Of a stretch of DNA of 64,000 nt, positions 26,627 through 35,194 are shown piece by piece (position 1 is the stretch's first letter; every line of letters starts with the position of its first letter). Below the pieces are notes generated by a model. That model was not told the DNA's origin and searched no databases. It saw only the letters and a list, made by a program, of their open reading frames with translations. Made by a program: the position numbers and the translations under genes. The stretch comes from Candidatus Thiodiazotropha sp. (ex Monitilora ramsayi) (lineage in GTDB: Bacteria; Pseudomonadota; Gammaproteobacteria; Chromatiales; Chromatiaceae): contig JAHXIO010000001.1 of the NCBI GenBank assembly GCA_025655595.1, positions 310,001 through 374,000 on the forward strand, given 5' to 3'.

Positions 26627-27466
26627 TCAGGATAGCTCATGTTGCACCAGGGACGCTTGGAGCCGATCGTTCAATATTTTGATAAGTGTTGGATGTGCTC
26701 CGACCAATGGGCTGATGCTTATCTGCAATCCCGGATGCTGTTGTCGCACTTTTTCGCAGATCGTTTCGATATCACCATCCTGTCCCGCGTGCCGGCCCGG
26801 GGACATGAACAACAGAGATAATGTGATGGGGCTGTTTGCATCCTCTGTCGCGGCGCTGTTGAGGACGGTTTCGAGCAGCTCGCCGTTGAAGTCGTAGCTT
26901 GGGTCGTTACGCCTTTCCATCACGGCCTCGAAGAGCTCGGCATCGGGTTCCAGTTGGTTTCGCAACTGCGTTGCCAGGTAGCTACGCACCGCCGTGACCT
27001 CCGGTATCGGGGAGCCGTGATCCACCAGGACGACGCGTGAGGGCGGGTGTCCCGGAGAGGCGGCGATGATCTGATCGATAAGGATATCGGCCAGCCGGGG
27101 CTCTCCTTCTGGCAGAGGGCAGAGCACTGACGCCAGGCTGAGATTGAAATGACCGAAATCGGATTGCAGTACGGTCGTCTGTTCGGTGATAAACGATGTG
27201 AGAGTACGGCTGGGCCCGAAGAAAAGGGGCAGCACCAAGAATTCCCGGTCTCCCTGTTCGAGTCTCTGCTGGAGATAAGGGGTGAAGGTCTCCGCAGGTG
27301 TACCGCCGAGTGCATCGCTGGGTATTTTGTCCGCATGTTGCAGCGAGACCGGGTGGATACCCAGGCGTGTGAGACTGCTGAGTTCTGCCGCAATACCTCT
27401 CAGGCTGAGCACTGATCCGGCTCGACGGGAACCGTTGTCCACCAACAGAATTGTAGGGAGGGCCAT
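26627..27466 (-). CDS. two-domain CbiX/SirB-like chelatase family protein
   Basis: This 279-residue protein is made of two CbiX/SirB half domains. Each starts with a strand and what is normally the catalytic histidine motif (GHGS). Here the first reads LLVDNGSRR, so the usual His is Asn, and the second reads VLVDHGSPI, which keeps it. The pattern FLVLPLFFGPSRTLTSFI in the first half and LLFMSPGRHAGQDGDI in the second follow the family. Related proteins insert Co, Ni or Fe into sirohydrochlorin. Here one half has lost a key residue and no other tetrapyrrole gene is near, so the chelatase role is uncertain. Confidence 0.78.
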   Translation of the reverse strand: MALPTILLVDNGSRRAGSVLSLRGIAAELSSLTRLGIHPVSLQHADKIPSDALGGTPAETFTPYLQQRLEQGDREFLVLPLFFGPSRTLTSFITEQTTVLQSDFGHFNLSLASVLCPLPEGEPRLADILIDQIIAASPGHPPSRVVLVDHGSPIPEVTAVRSYLATQLRNQLEPDAELFEAVMERRNDPSYDFNGELLETVLNSAATEDANSPITLSLLFMSPGRHAGQDGDIETICEKVRQQHPGLQISISPLVGAHPTLIKILNDRLQASLVQHELS

Positions 27467-27781
27467 GCTGAATGTTATCTACTCGATTTCGAGATGGACA
27501 TCCTCAGCCCAACCGGGGTGTGTTGGCAAGCGAAAAAAGTCGGATATAGAATCATGCAGCCTCCTTTTAGGAGGTTGATTCGATACAAGAAACTTCGTTT
27601 GATATTCAGGCTGTTTGGTGGGGCAGGGCCCCACCATTACAACCGGAATCGAAGTCAATCCCATTGTGGTCGTGTGCAATTGATTGAATAAAAACCTCTG
27701 CTCTCGACGCCAGTTGACGGGCTCACAATTGGCGCCATTTACCCCTCTCCTACCGGAGAGGGGCAAAGACTCAATTGAGAG
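27467..27781. other. intergenic region with hairpins, no gene
   Basis: This 315-base spacer lies between katA and the CbiX-like gene. It contains the dispersed hairpin at 27617-27650, a CCTCC/GGAGG stem near 27560, and CCCCTCTCC-TACC-GGAGAGGGG at 27742-27763 just after the katA stop. The last could end katA transcription but has no T run. No protein-like frame is seen. Confidence 0.5.
27617..27650. repeat. dispersed hairpin repeat, copy 1
   Basis: GGTGGGGC-AGG-GCCCCACC forms a perfect eight-base stem, followed by CATTACAACCGGAATC. The same core and following bases (ACAA, GGAA) occur at 39548-39580 with a shorter stem. It looks like a small REP-type element. Confidence 0.55.
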
Positions 27782-29245
27782 CTAACCGGCCTTGGCAAAT
27801 GTCTCGCTGTCGATGCCAAGCCCCCTGGCAACCCCTTCTCCATAGGCCGGATCGGCCTGGCTGAAGTGGGCGATCTGCCTCAGTTGGATCTCTCTGGGCA
27901 CATCGCGCATGGCGCCGACCAGGTTATCGATCAGCTCCTGCTGCTTCTGCGGACTCATCAGCCGGAACAGATTGCCCGCCTGGGTGTAGTCGTCATTGCC
28001 GACTCGGTGGTCATAGCGGGCGGCATCGCCGTCGATGCTCAACGGCGGCTCCTGCACACCATAGTCATCCGCTGCACCGTTGAAGCTGTTGGGCTGATAG
28101 ACAGGCTCGGCGGCACCGTTCCCGTCGAACCGCATATGACCGTCGCGATGATAGGTGTGTACCGGGCATCGCGGTTTGTTGACCGGCAGCGAGGCGTAGT
28201 TGACGCCGATGCGATACCGGTGGGCATCAGGGTACGACATCAGTCTCGCCTGCAGCATCTTGTCGGGGGAAGCACCGAAACCGGGTGGCAGGTTGCCGGG
28301 TTCGAAGGCGGCCTGCTCCACTTCGGCGAAGTGGTTCACCGGATTGCGGTTAAGCTCCAGCACCCCTACCTCGATCAGCGGGTAGTCCTTGTAGGGCCAG
28401 ACCTTGGTCAGATCGAAGGGGTTGAGGTGGTAATCCGCAGCTTCTGCCTCCGGCATGATCTGGACTTTGACGCTCCAGCGGGGGTAGTCACCCCGCTCAA
28501 TGGAGGTGTGGAGATCCCGGCGATGGTGGTCGGGATCCTCTCCGGCGATGCGTGCCGCCTCGTCGGCAGGCATGCAGTCGATGCCCTGCTGGGTCTTGAG
28601 GTGCCACTTGACCCAGAATCGCTGGCCGTCGGCGTTCCAAAGACTGAAGGTGTGGCTGCCGAAACCGTCCATGTGGCGCAGGGTGCGCGGGATCCCCCGC
28701 TCGCCGAAGAGCCAGGTGACCTGGTGCAGCGACTCGGGCGAGAGAGACCAGAAGTCCCATTGCATGGTGTTATCGCGCATGCCGGTGTCGGGCAGTCGCT
28801 TCTGCGAATGGATGAAGTCTGAGAACTTCAGCGGGTCGCGGATGAAGAAGACCGGGGTATTGTTACCCACCAGATCCCAGTTGCCCTCTTCGGTATAGAA
28901 TTTCACGGCAAAGCCCCGGGGATCGCGTACCGTGTCGGCGGATCCCAGCTCGCCGGCGACGGTGGAGAAGCGGACGAAGGTCTCACAGCTGTTACCTGCC
29001 TGGGAGAAGAGTTTGGAGCTGGTGTATTGGGAGAGATCACCGGTGACGGTGAAGCGACCATAGGCGCCTGCCCCCTTGGCGTGCACTACTCGCTCGGGTA
29101 CCCGCTCGCGGTTGAAGTGGGCCATCTTCTCCAGCAGGTGGACATCCTGCATCAATACCGGTCCTCTGGGGCCGGCGGTAATGCTGTTCTGATTGTCGGC
29201 GACGGGGCAGCCGGCTGCGGTGGTCTGGGTTTTTTTCTCACTCAT
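27782..29245 (-). CDS. katA: monofunctional haem catalase
   Basis: A small-subunit clade catalase of 487 residues, the usual length. The catalytic His is at residue 55 ([13 protein letters not shown]), the Asn lies in [11 protein letters not shown], and the proximal Tyr ligand is in [16 protein letters not shown]. It converts hydrogen peroxide to water and oxygen in the cytoplasm. The start at 29245 follows GGAGA; an open frame upstream to 29413 lacks support. The gene is divergent from oxyR, and the shared region contains an OxyR-like half-site, so peroxide induction through OxyR is expected. Confidence 0.95.
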   Translation of the reverse strand: MSEKKTQTTAAGCPVADNQNSITAGPRGPVLMQDVHLLEKMAHFNRERVPERVVHAKGAGAYGRFTVTGDLSQYTSSKLFSQAGNSCETFVRFSTVAGELGSADTVRDPRGFAVKFYTEEGNWDLVGNNTPVFFIRDPLKFSDFIHSQKRLPDTGMRDNTMQWDFWSLSPESLHQVTWLFGERGIPRTLRHMDGFGSHTFSLWNADGQRFWVKWHLKTQQGIDCMPADEAARIAGEDPDHHRRDLHTSIERGDYPRWSVKVQIMPEAEAADYHLNPFDLTKVWPYKDYPLIEVGVLELNRNPVNHFAEVEQAAFEPGNLPPGFGASPDKMLQARLMSYPDAHRYRIGVNYASLPVNKPRCPVHTYHRDGHMRFDGNGAAEPVYQPNSFNGAADDYGVQEPPLSIDGDAARYDHRVGNDDYTQAGNLFRLMSPQKQQELIDNLVGAMRDVPREIQLRQIAHFSQADPAYGEGVARGLGIDSETFAKAG

Positions 29246-29373
29246 GTCGTGTAGTCTCCATGGGTTGGGTTCAAGGGATGCAGCCCGGTTTCGTGAGTCC
29301 GTTTCGGGTGCCGCATGAGGTGAGTTTGGACCTGGAATAAAAATATGTAAAAACGATAATTTCAATGTGATTG

Positions 29374-29388
29374 ATAGTATTTTCCTAT
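29374..29388. promoter_or_regulatory. candidate OxyR binding site between katA and oxyR
   Basis: ATAG-TATTTTC-CTAT matches one half of the OxyR consensus, which is ATAG, seven bases, CTAT, repeated. It lies in the 266-base divergent region between katA and oxyR. The second half expected seven bases away is poor, so the full tetrameric site is not certain. Confidence 0.5.
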
Positions 29389-29511
29389 TTTTAAGGAAGT
29401 CGCCCTTGTTCAAGGGGTTAGGGGAATGGTCAAGTCACATCCCGCTCGTGTTGGTTGATATGTGTGGTGTATCATCTGATATCTAATTATTGTTTTTGAC
29501 GATCACAATCC

Positions 29512-30426
29512 ATGAACTTACGCGATCTTAAATACCTTATCGCTGTGGCGGAGACGGAGCACTTCGGTCATGCAGCCACCCGTTGTTATGTGAGCCAGCC
29601 GACCCTGAGCGGTCAGATAAAAAAACTGGAACAGGAGCTGGGTGTAACCCTGTTCGAACGGACCAACCGCTCCGTCTCCATCACACCTGTGGGCACGGAG
29701 ATCGTTAGACACGCCAAGCTGATCCTGGAGCAGGCGGATGTGATCAAGCAATTGGCCCAGGCGCAACGGGATCCCCTGGCGGGTGCCCTGCGGGTAGGGG
29801 CCATTCCCACGGTCAGCCCCTATCTTATTCCCTTGATACTGCTACCGCTGAAAAAGCAGTATCCGCAGATGCGTCTGGTACTCTCGGAAGAGATTACCGA
29901 CATGCTGACCCAACGCCTGCTGGCGCATCAGATCGACGTGGCGATCCTTGCCACCGATGTGGTGGAGCCGGAACTGGAGGTGATGCCCCTGTTTGAGGAG
30001 CCGTTTTGGCTCGCGCATCCCAGGGATCATGAGATCTACAGCAAAGAGGAGATCACCCGGCGGGATCTGAGTCGGATCAATCTCCTCCTGTTGGCTGACG
30101 GGCACTGTCTGACACACCAGGTGATGGATGTCTGCCGGCTCAAAGAGAGTGCTATGGACGATGAGATGGCGGACCTCCGGGCGGCCAGTCTCGAAACTCT
30201 GCTGCAACTGGTGGGAGCGGGATTCGGCTGTACCCTGGTGCCGGCGCTGGCTATCCAAGGGGCCTGGACGACAGATTCCGGCATCATTGCCAGAAAACTG
30301 AATTTGAAGGATGCCTTCCGGCGCGTGCAGTTTGTCTATCGTAAAACCTTTCCACGCAAGCAGGCGCTGCTGGCACTGGCGGATGTCATCCGGTCGCAGT
30401 TGCCTAATACGGTGCAGGCACTGTAA
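29512..30426 (+). CDS. oxyR: hydrogen peroxide-sensing LysR-type regulator OxyR
   Basis: A 304-residue LysR regulator. The N-terminal helix-turn-helix is AATRCYVSQPTLSGQIKKLE. The two redox cysteines are at residues 199 (DGHCLTHQ) and 208 (MDVCRL), exactly the positions known in E. coli OxyR, and form the activating disulfide. The residues around them are also conserved. It activates katA, ahpC and similar genes on oxidation and usually represses its own gene. It is divergent from katA. Confidence 0.95.
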   Translation: MNLRDLKYLIAVAETEHFGHAATRCYVSQPTLSGQIKKLEQELGVTLFERTNRSVSITPVGTEIVRHAKLILEQADVIKQLAQAQRDPLAGALRVGAIPTVSPYLIPLILLPLKKQYPQMRLVLSEEITDMLTQRLLAHQIDVAILATDVVEPELEVMPLFEEPFWLAHPRDHEIYSKEEITRRDLSRINLLLLADGHCLTHQVMDVCRLKESAMDDEMADLRAASLETLLQLVGAGFGCTLVPALAIQGAWTTDSGIIARKLNLKDAFRRVQFVYRKTFPRKQALLALADVIRSQLPNTVQAL

Positions 30427-30613
30427 AGGAAATCTGTCCTCAACAGGTTGTAGATTAACTTGATGGCTAGGTTGAGTGCATGAGAAGTCGAATGACCGTA
30501 GCCGGAGCAAGTAGAGAAACCGACTCCATTTTTTGACATCCACTGTGGCAAAATAGCGGCCTTTTGGCGAGAGTCGAGTGCGATCGCCATTCACCCAATC
30601 CCGGAGAGTTTAT

Positions 30614-31651
30614 ATGCAGCAGTTATCCAGTGAGGCGGGGGAGTCTTTCCGTAAGCGCCTGGTCGCCACAGCGAAAGGTTCACATGGCGCCAGAGACATG
30701 AACCGGGAGCAGGCGCGGGAGGCGTTGGCCTTTTTGATGTCGGCGGAGGCGCATCCCGTCCAAGTCGGTGCATTTCTTACCGCCATGCGATTCAAGGGCT
30801 CCCGGGTGGAGGAGATGAAGGGATTTCTCGATGCCATGGAGTCCAGTGCCACGCTGATTTCTCCCAAGGTCGATGGACTGCTCAACTGCAACGGTCCTTA
30901 TGATGGACGCAAGAAATCCCTGCATCTGAGTCTGGCGGCGGCGATCGTTGTGGCAGCGGCAGGGGTGCCGGTAATTATGCATTCAAGTACAGGACTGCCG
31001 CCAAAGGACGGGGTGACAACGGCGCGGCTGCTAGAGGCTTTGGGCATTCCCGCCTATCGTGAACCCGCCCAGGTAGCGCAGGATATCGAAAACAAGGGCT
31101 TCGGCCACCTGCACGCTAGCCGCTATCTCCATGGTGTGGAGAGATTGAAACCGATCCGGCAGACGCTGTTCTACCGCTCTTTCCTGCATGCCTGCGAGGT
31201 GATGCTGAATCCCGGGGATGCCGACTTTTCGTTGATCGGTGCAGCGCATAAAAGTTTTCTCCAGCGTTTCGCCACTGCGATGGGTGAACGTGGTCCAGCA
31301 CGGGTCATGGCAGTGCAGGGATTGGATGGTTGTGATGAGTTGCCACTGCAGCCCGTGGCTGTTGCTGAATACTGCAACGGTGAACTCACAGAGTACACAC
31401 TGGATCCGGCGGATTACGGTTTCTCATACCAAAAACATCACCCCAGTGAATCTCCTGAAAAGACGGCGCGAATTGTCGAAAAGATACTGACTGGTAGAGA
31501 GAGCTCACTAGCGGACAGCGTGATCTACAATGCCGGTGTCCGTCTCTTTCTGTCAGACCGTGCTGAGAGTATTGCGCTGGGTGTTGAGCAGGCGAGAGAG
31601 TTGCTGGATTCCGGTACCGCCGGCGAAAAGATGAGAGTGCTGCAGCACTGA
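30614..31651 (+). CDS. ybiB: TrpD2/YbiB-like glycosyltransferase-fold protein
   Basis: A 345-residue protein of the anthranilate phosphoribosyltransferase (TrpD) fold, from the ATG at 30614 five bases after GGAGAG. The fold pattern is visible (REQAREALAFLMSAEAHPVQ, MRFKGSRVEEMKGFLDAM, MHSSTGLPPKDGVT), but the PRPP loop GTGGD of true TrpD reads NCNGPYDGR. That fits the YbiB/TrpD2 group, which in E. coli binds nucleic acids and is linked to SOS control. No tryptophan biosynthesis genes are near. The gene lies 187 bases after oxyR. Confidence 0.83.
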   Translation: MQQLSSEAGESFRKRLVATAKGSHGARDMNREQAREALAFLMSAEAHPVQVGAFLTAMRFKGSRVEEMKGFLDAMESSATLISPKVDGLLNCNGPYDGRKKSLHLSLAAAIVVAAAGVPVIMHSSTGLPPKDGVTTARLLEALGIPAYREPAQVAQDIENKGFGHLHASRYLHGVERLKPIRQTLFYRSFLHACEVMLNPGDADFSLIGAAHKSFLQRFATAMGERGPARVMAVQGLDGCDELPLQPVAVAEYCNGELTEYTLDPADYGFSYQKHHPSESPEKTARIVEKILTGRESSLADSVIYNAGVRLFLSDRAESIALGVEQARELLDSGTAGEKMRVLQH

Positions 31652-31733
31652 TCCTTGCCACGTAGTATCTGGTTTATATCGTATGGATGACAGGGTCTGG
31701 TACTTCGGCTTGTTGACCTCAAGGATGTGATTA

Positions 31734-32594
31734 ATGCGAAAGAATAAACAATCGACACGATCGCTGGTCGCCTTTCTTGTTACCTGGTCGTTTTTGTTGC
31801 TGACTGTCACTGGCGTGGTGCTCTATATCGTGCCTCAAGGCAGAGTCGCCTACTGGGTGCACTGGTCTTTGGCCGGTATGGAAAAGGCGCAATGGGGTTG
31901 GGTGCACATGATGTTCGGCGGGGTCTTTATCGTCACCGGCATATTGCATCTCTACTTCAACTGGAAGCCGTTCAAACGCTATCTGGCGGACCGTGTAAAA
32001 GGTCATCTCGAGATGAAGCGAGAGATCTTTGTCGCAACTGCTTTGACGCTGATTATCTTGCTGCTCTCCGCATTCAATCTGCCACCGGCTAGCTGGGTGA
32101 TCGACTTGAACGATTGGCTTAAGTCGGCCTGGGTGACTTCGCCGGAACTGGAGCCCCCATTCGGCCATGCTGAAGAGGTTTCGCTTGCCGGTTTGTCAAA
32201 GCGTATGGACCTCGACCTCGACAAAGTCTTGGCGGAGTTGAGGTCTCAGGGTATGCAAATCGAAGGCAAAGGCGATTCGCTGGAGAAGATTGCCCGGCGC
32301 AATCACACGACTCCGATGACGCTCTATGGTTTCATCAGGCAGCATATGAGGCAGCGTAGCGATCAGCTTGAAGCTATGACGCCGGAGGCTATTGAGGCAA
32401 AGTATGCAGGCACCGGGCTTGGCCGTAAGAGCCTTGAAGAGTTGTGCCGGACTGTCGGCATCGATCTGCAGCGGGGACTTGATAAGTTGGCTGCTGCAGA
32501 TATCCAGGCTCAAGGTAGTGATAACACCAGGGAGGTTGCGGATCGTTACGGTCTGACACCCCTGGAACTCCTGCAGATCATGATGCAGCGTTGA
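31734..32594 (+). CDS. DUF4405-like membrane protein with soluble tail
   Basis: This 286-residue protein has about three membrane helices in the first 115 residues and a soluble helical C-terminal half. Histidines at 43 (YWVHWSLAG), 58 (WGWVHMMFGG) and 72 (GILHLYFNW) sit in or beside the helices, the arrangement typical of DUF4405 proteins, which are thought to bind haem b. The tail contains repeated SLxELxRxxGIDL-like helical units (LDLDKVLAELRSQGM, SLEELCRTVGIDLQR) that resemble small DNA- or protein-binding helices. The function is unknown. It precedes a second membrane protein by 39 bases. Confidence 0.7.
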   Translation: MRKNKQSTRSLVAFLVTWSFLLLTVTGVVLYIVPQGRVAYWVHWSLAGMEKAQWGWVHMMFGGVFIVTGILHLYFNWKPFKRYLADRVKGHLEMKREIFVATALTLIILLLSAFNLPPASWVIDLNDWLKSAWVTSPELEPPFGHAEEVSLAGLSKRMDLDLDKVLAELRSQGMQIEGKGDSLEKIARRNHTTPMTLYGFIRQHMRQRSDQLEAMTPEAIEAKYAGTGLGRKSLEELCRTVGIDLQRGLDKLAAADIQAQGSDNTREVADRYGLTPLELLQIMMQR

Positions 32595-32633
32595 CGCTGG
32601 GCTTCTGATAACGACAAAGATCACATAGTCACT

Positions 32634-33290
32634 ATGCAGTTCAATCCGATACAAACGGAATTGACCACCGCCGCTACGGACCTTTTATTGGTGCTGGCCG
32701 CCCTGTATGGCACTTTTCGTCTGAGACCGTACCGTCTTGTTGATGCCTGGAAAGTCGATATATGGTCCGTCCTGTTGCTCTCACTTGCCACGGCATCTCT
32801 GTTGGCTGCGGTGGCTCATGGCCTGGTGTTGAATGACGCTGTTTCCGGTTGGCTCTGGCGTTTCATCTATCTGTGCTTGGGCTTGGTGGTCTCCAGTTTC
32901 GTGGTGGCGGCGATCTACGATCTCCGGGGCAGAAGAGTGGCAATAAGGGCGCTGCCGTTGGTTGCGGCAGTGGTGCTGTTGTTCTTCCTAATGGTGCAGT
33001 TCATGGACGGGTCGTTCATGCCCTTTATCATCTTTGAGGGGGTGGCGATGTGTTTTGCCTTGTTTGTCTACGGCTATCTGGGAAGTCAAGATAGGCAGGA
33101 CGGAGAGAGATGGATCGCCGCAGGGATCGGCATGTCGATTGTGGCTGTGCTAATACAGGCATTCCGGTGGGGCGGCTTCACTTTTATTTGGCAGTTCGAT
33201 CACAACAGCGCTTATCATCTGATCCAGCTACTTGGGCTGTTTTCCATTATTCTGGGGTTGAATAAAATATTTTTGGCCGAGAAAACATAA
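32634..33290 (+). CDS. multi-spanning membrane protein of unknown function
   Basis: A 218-residue protein with about seven hydrophobic segments. Conserved-looking polar residues lie inside them (AAVAHGLVLND, FRWGGF, YHLIQLLGLF), reminiscent of the ceramidase-like (CREST) seven-helix group, where His and Ser/Asp bind zinc. The order is similar but I cannot confirm the zinc set. It is likely in an operon with the DUF4405-like gene before it; nikR follows 122 bases on. Confidence 0.65.
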   Translation: MQFNPIQTELTTAATDLLLVLAALYGTFRLRPYRLVDAWKVDIWSVLLLSLATASLLAAVAHGLVLNDAVSGWLWRFIYLCLGLVVSSFVVAAIYDLRGRRVAIRALPLVAAVVLLFFLMVQFMDGSFMPFIIFEGVAMCFALFVYGYLGSQDRQDGERWIAAGIGMSIVAVLIQAFRWGGFTFIWQFDHNSAYHLIQLLGLFSIILGLNKIFLAEKT

Positions 33291-33412
33291 GCCGTTGTTT
33301 ATAAATACCTGTATTGCCCCTCTCTGCTTTTATCTACAATATCTTTTTTTGTCTTGTCCGCGTCATCCCTAACGGGCATTCAAGCAAACCATAGATTCTC
33401 GGGAGTCAGTCA

Positions 33413-33880
33413 ATGGAGCGGATCACCATCTCTTTGGATTCAGCACTGGCAAATGAATTTGACCGGTTCATTAACCAGCACGGATACCGTAACCGGTCAG
33501 AGGCTGTAAGAGACCTGATCCGGCTCAAGCTGGAGTCCGAGCGTCTGGAGCAGGAGACCAAGGGCTACTGCGTCGGTACCATCACCTATGTCTACAACCA
33601 TGAAGAGCGGGAGCTGGCGAGCCGGCTTACCACAGTGCAGCATGAGCACCACGATCTGGCTGTCTCCACCATGCATGTGCATCTGGATCATGACGACTGC
33701 CTGGAGACCGTGGTGGTCAACGGACCGACCGTCCAAGTAAGGCGCTTCGCCGATGAGGTGATCGCTCGGCCCGGTGTCCGGCACGGACAGCTCCACCTGA
33801 TCCCGGTGGAGGCGGAACACGCAACCCATCAGCACGGAGAGGCGCGCCGACGCCACCTGCATCGTACACCGAAGACCTGA
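33413..33880 (+). CDS. nikR: nickel-responsive regulator NikR
   Basis: A 155-residue ribbon-helix-helix regulator. The DNA-binding part is MERITISLDSALANEFDRFI followed by RNRSEAVRDLIR. The nickel site is complete: His77 (TVQHEHH), His88 and His90 (STMHVHLDH) and Cys96 (DDCLE), one residue offset from E. coli H76, H87, H89 and C95. Nickel-bound NikR represses nickel uptake genes. It is directly upstream of a four-gene importer, its likely target. The C-terminus carries an extra His/Arg-rich tail (THQHGEARRRHLHR) not found in E. coli. Confidence 0.94.
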   Translation: MERITISLDSALANEFDRFINQHGYRNRSEAVRDLIRLKLESERLEQETKGYCVGTITYVYNHEERELASRLTTVQHEHHDLAVSTMHVHLDHDDCLETVVVNGPTVQVRRFADEVIARPGVRHGQLHLIPVEAEHATHQHGEARRRHLHRTPKT

Positions 33881-33978
33881 AACCCACCGAGAACGATCGA
33901 TCACTGCGCTGTTGCGGGGCCGATAAGACAGGTCTACACTGAGAATGTTCATAACTTTTCTGAAATTTTCATACACAA

Positions 33979-34599
33979 ATGGCCCATATCCCCGATGGTG
34001 TTCTTGCCGCACCCGTCCTTATCGGCGGAGCAGTGATTACTGTGGGAGCTTTGGCCGTCGCGCTGCATCGACTCGATACTGAGCGCATCCCCCAGGTTGC
34101 CGTGCTTTCAGCGGCCTTTTTTATCTCTTCACTGGTGAGTATTCCCATGGGGCCCGGTAGCGTCCATCTATTGATGAACGGGTTGATGGGCCTGGTGCTG
34201 GGCTGGGCGGCCGTGCCGGCAATCTTGGTTGCATTGTCCCTGCAGGCGGTCTTCTTTGGCTATGGCGGTTTTCTGGTGCTGGGGGTGAATACCATGAATA
34301 TCGCCTTGCCTGCGCTGGTCTGCGGCATGTTCTTCAGTCGCTGGTTGCAAGTGACGGATGTCCGGAGATCTTTTCTTCTGGGTGCGCTTGCCGGTGGACT
34401 GGGTGTGCTGCTTACCGGATTGATGGTCGTGATCACCATTGCGCTGAGCAACACAGACTACCTGCCGGCGGCGAAGGTGATGATCTTCACCTATCTGCCG
34501 CTGGCGGTTGTAGAGATGGTGGTTGCCGGCGCTGCGATCAGTTTTATACGGCGTGTGGCGCCGGAGTTGTTGTTTTTACCGGAGCGACAGAGTGTTTAG
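33979..34599 (+). CDS. cbiM: ECF transporter S component for nickel/cobalt, CbiM/NikM type
   Basis: A 206-residue membrane protein with the CbiM/NikM N-terminus MAHIPDGVL, then SIPMGPGSVHLLMNGLMGLV and GYGGFLVLGVNTMNIALP. In this family the metal is held by the N-terminal amine, the His at position 2 and another His. Here an Ala follows the Met, so removal of the initiator Met would put the His at position 2. With NikR upstream, nickel is the more likely substrate. The following gene starts inside its last codons. Confidence 0.92.
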   Translation: MAHIPDGVLAAPVLIGGAVITVGALAVALHRLDTERIPQVAVLSAAFFISSLVSIPMGPGSVHLLMNGLMGLVLGWAAVPAILVALSLQAVFFGYGGFLVLGVNTMNIALPALVCGMFFSRWLQVTDVRRSFLLGALAGGLGVLLTGLMVVITIALSNTDYLPAAKVMIFTYLPLAVVEMVVAGAAISFIRRVAPELLFLPERQSV

Positions 34600-35194
34600 A
34601 CGAACCTATTGGTTAGTGATTGCGGCTATTCTCTTTACTTGTGAATCGTTACCGGCCCATGGCTTAAAGCTCTTTGTAGTGGTGGAGGGAGATGTCATTG
34701 AGGGTCGGGTCAATTTCGCCGGTGGGCATAGTGCCGCATCTGCCGTCATTAAAATTAGCGACAGTGAAGGCCGGCCGTTGGCCGAAAAGGTCCCGGACGA
34801 AAAGGGTGAGTTTTCCTATAAGGTCTCCCGCCGAATGGACCACCTGATTGTGGCTGATAGCCGGGAGGGCCATGTGGCCCGATGGCGAGTGAAGGCAGAG
34901 GATATCGTCCTCGCATCACCAGAACCGGTGGAGAAGCCGGTGCCGATAGTCGGTGAACGGGTTGAGCGATCAATTCCGGATGCTGCGCTACACGATCATG
35001 CCGCCGAGTACGATGAATGGATCGTCGGCACAATCGAACAGGTCGTGGCAAGGCAGGTGCGACCGCTGCGCGAACAGCTTGCGGCCTATGAAGAGCGTGT
35101 GCGCCTGCGAGATATCGTCGGTGGTTTGGGCTACATCATCGGTCTTACCGGTTTGGCGCTCTGGTGGCGCTGTCGCAAGCAGGCCAAAGCCTGA
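34592..35194 (+). CDS. nikL: NikL-like accessory component of the nickel importer
   Basis: A protein of 200 residues starting at GTG 34592, seven bases after GGAG and overlapping the cbiM stop by eight bases. It has a signal or anchor helix (YWLVIAAILFTCESLPAHG), a beta-rich extracytoplasmic domain (LKLFVVVEGDVIEGRVNFAG, then a prealbumin-like fold) and a C-terminal membrane helix (GGLGYIIGLTGLALWW) with a Lys-rich end. This layout matches NikL, an extra subunit found with NikMQO importers. An open frame runs further upstream inside cbiM but does not start there. Assignment rests on layout and context. Confidence 0.8.
   Translation: MFRRTYWLVIAAILFTCESLPAHGLKLFVVVEGDVIEGRVNFAGGHSAASAVIKISDSEGRPLAEKVPDEKGEFSYKVSRRMDHLIVADSREGHVARWRVKAEDIVLASPEPVEKPVPIVGERVERSIPDAALHDHAAEYDEWIVGTIEQVVARQVRPLREQLAAYEERVRLRDIVGGLGYIIGLTGLALWWRCRKQAKA

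Noticed and set aside
27742-27763. Firm terminator of katA
   Set aside because: The hairpin CCCCTCTCC/GGAGAGGGG is strong but lacks a T run on the minus strand, so I list it only as part of the intergenic description.
27866-28822. A 318-codon open frame antisense to katA
   Set aside because: It lies wholly inside a strongly supported catalase gene on the other strand. Its sequence shows mirror composition with no recognisable domain and no ribosome site.
30614-31651. True anthranilate phosphoribosyltransferase (trpD)
   Set aside because: The PRPP-binding GTGGD loop is not conserved and no other trp gene is near. The YbiB/TrpD2 group fits better.
33881-33978. NikR operator before cbiM
   Set aside because: TCATAA and TCATAC occur here, but as a direct rather than an inverted repeat with the known spacing. 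The evidence is too weak to list.
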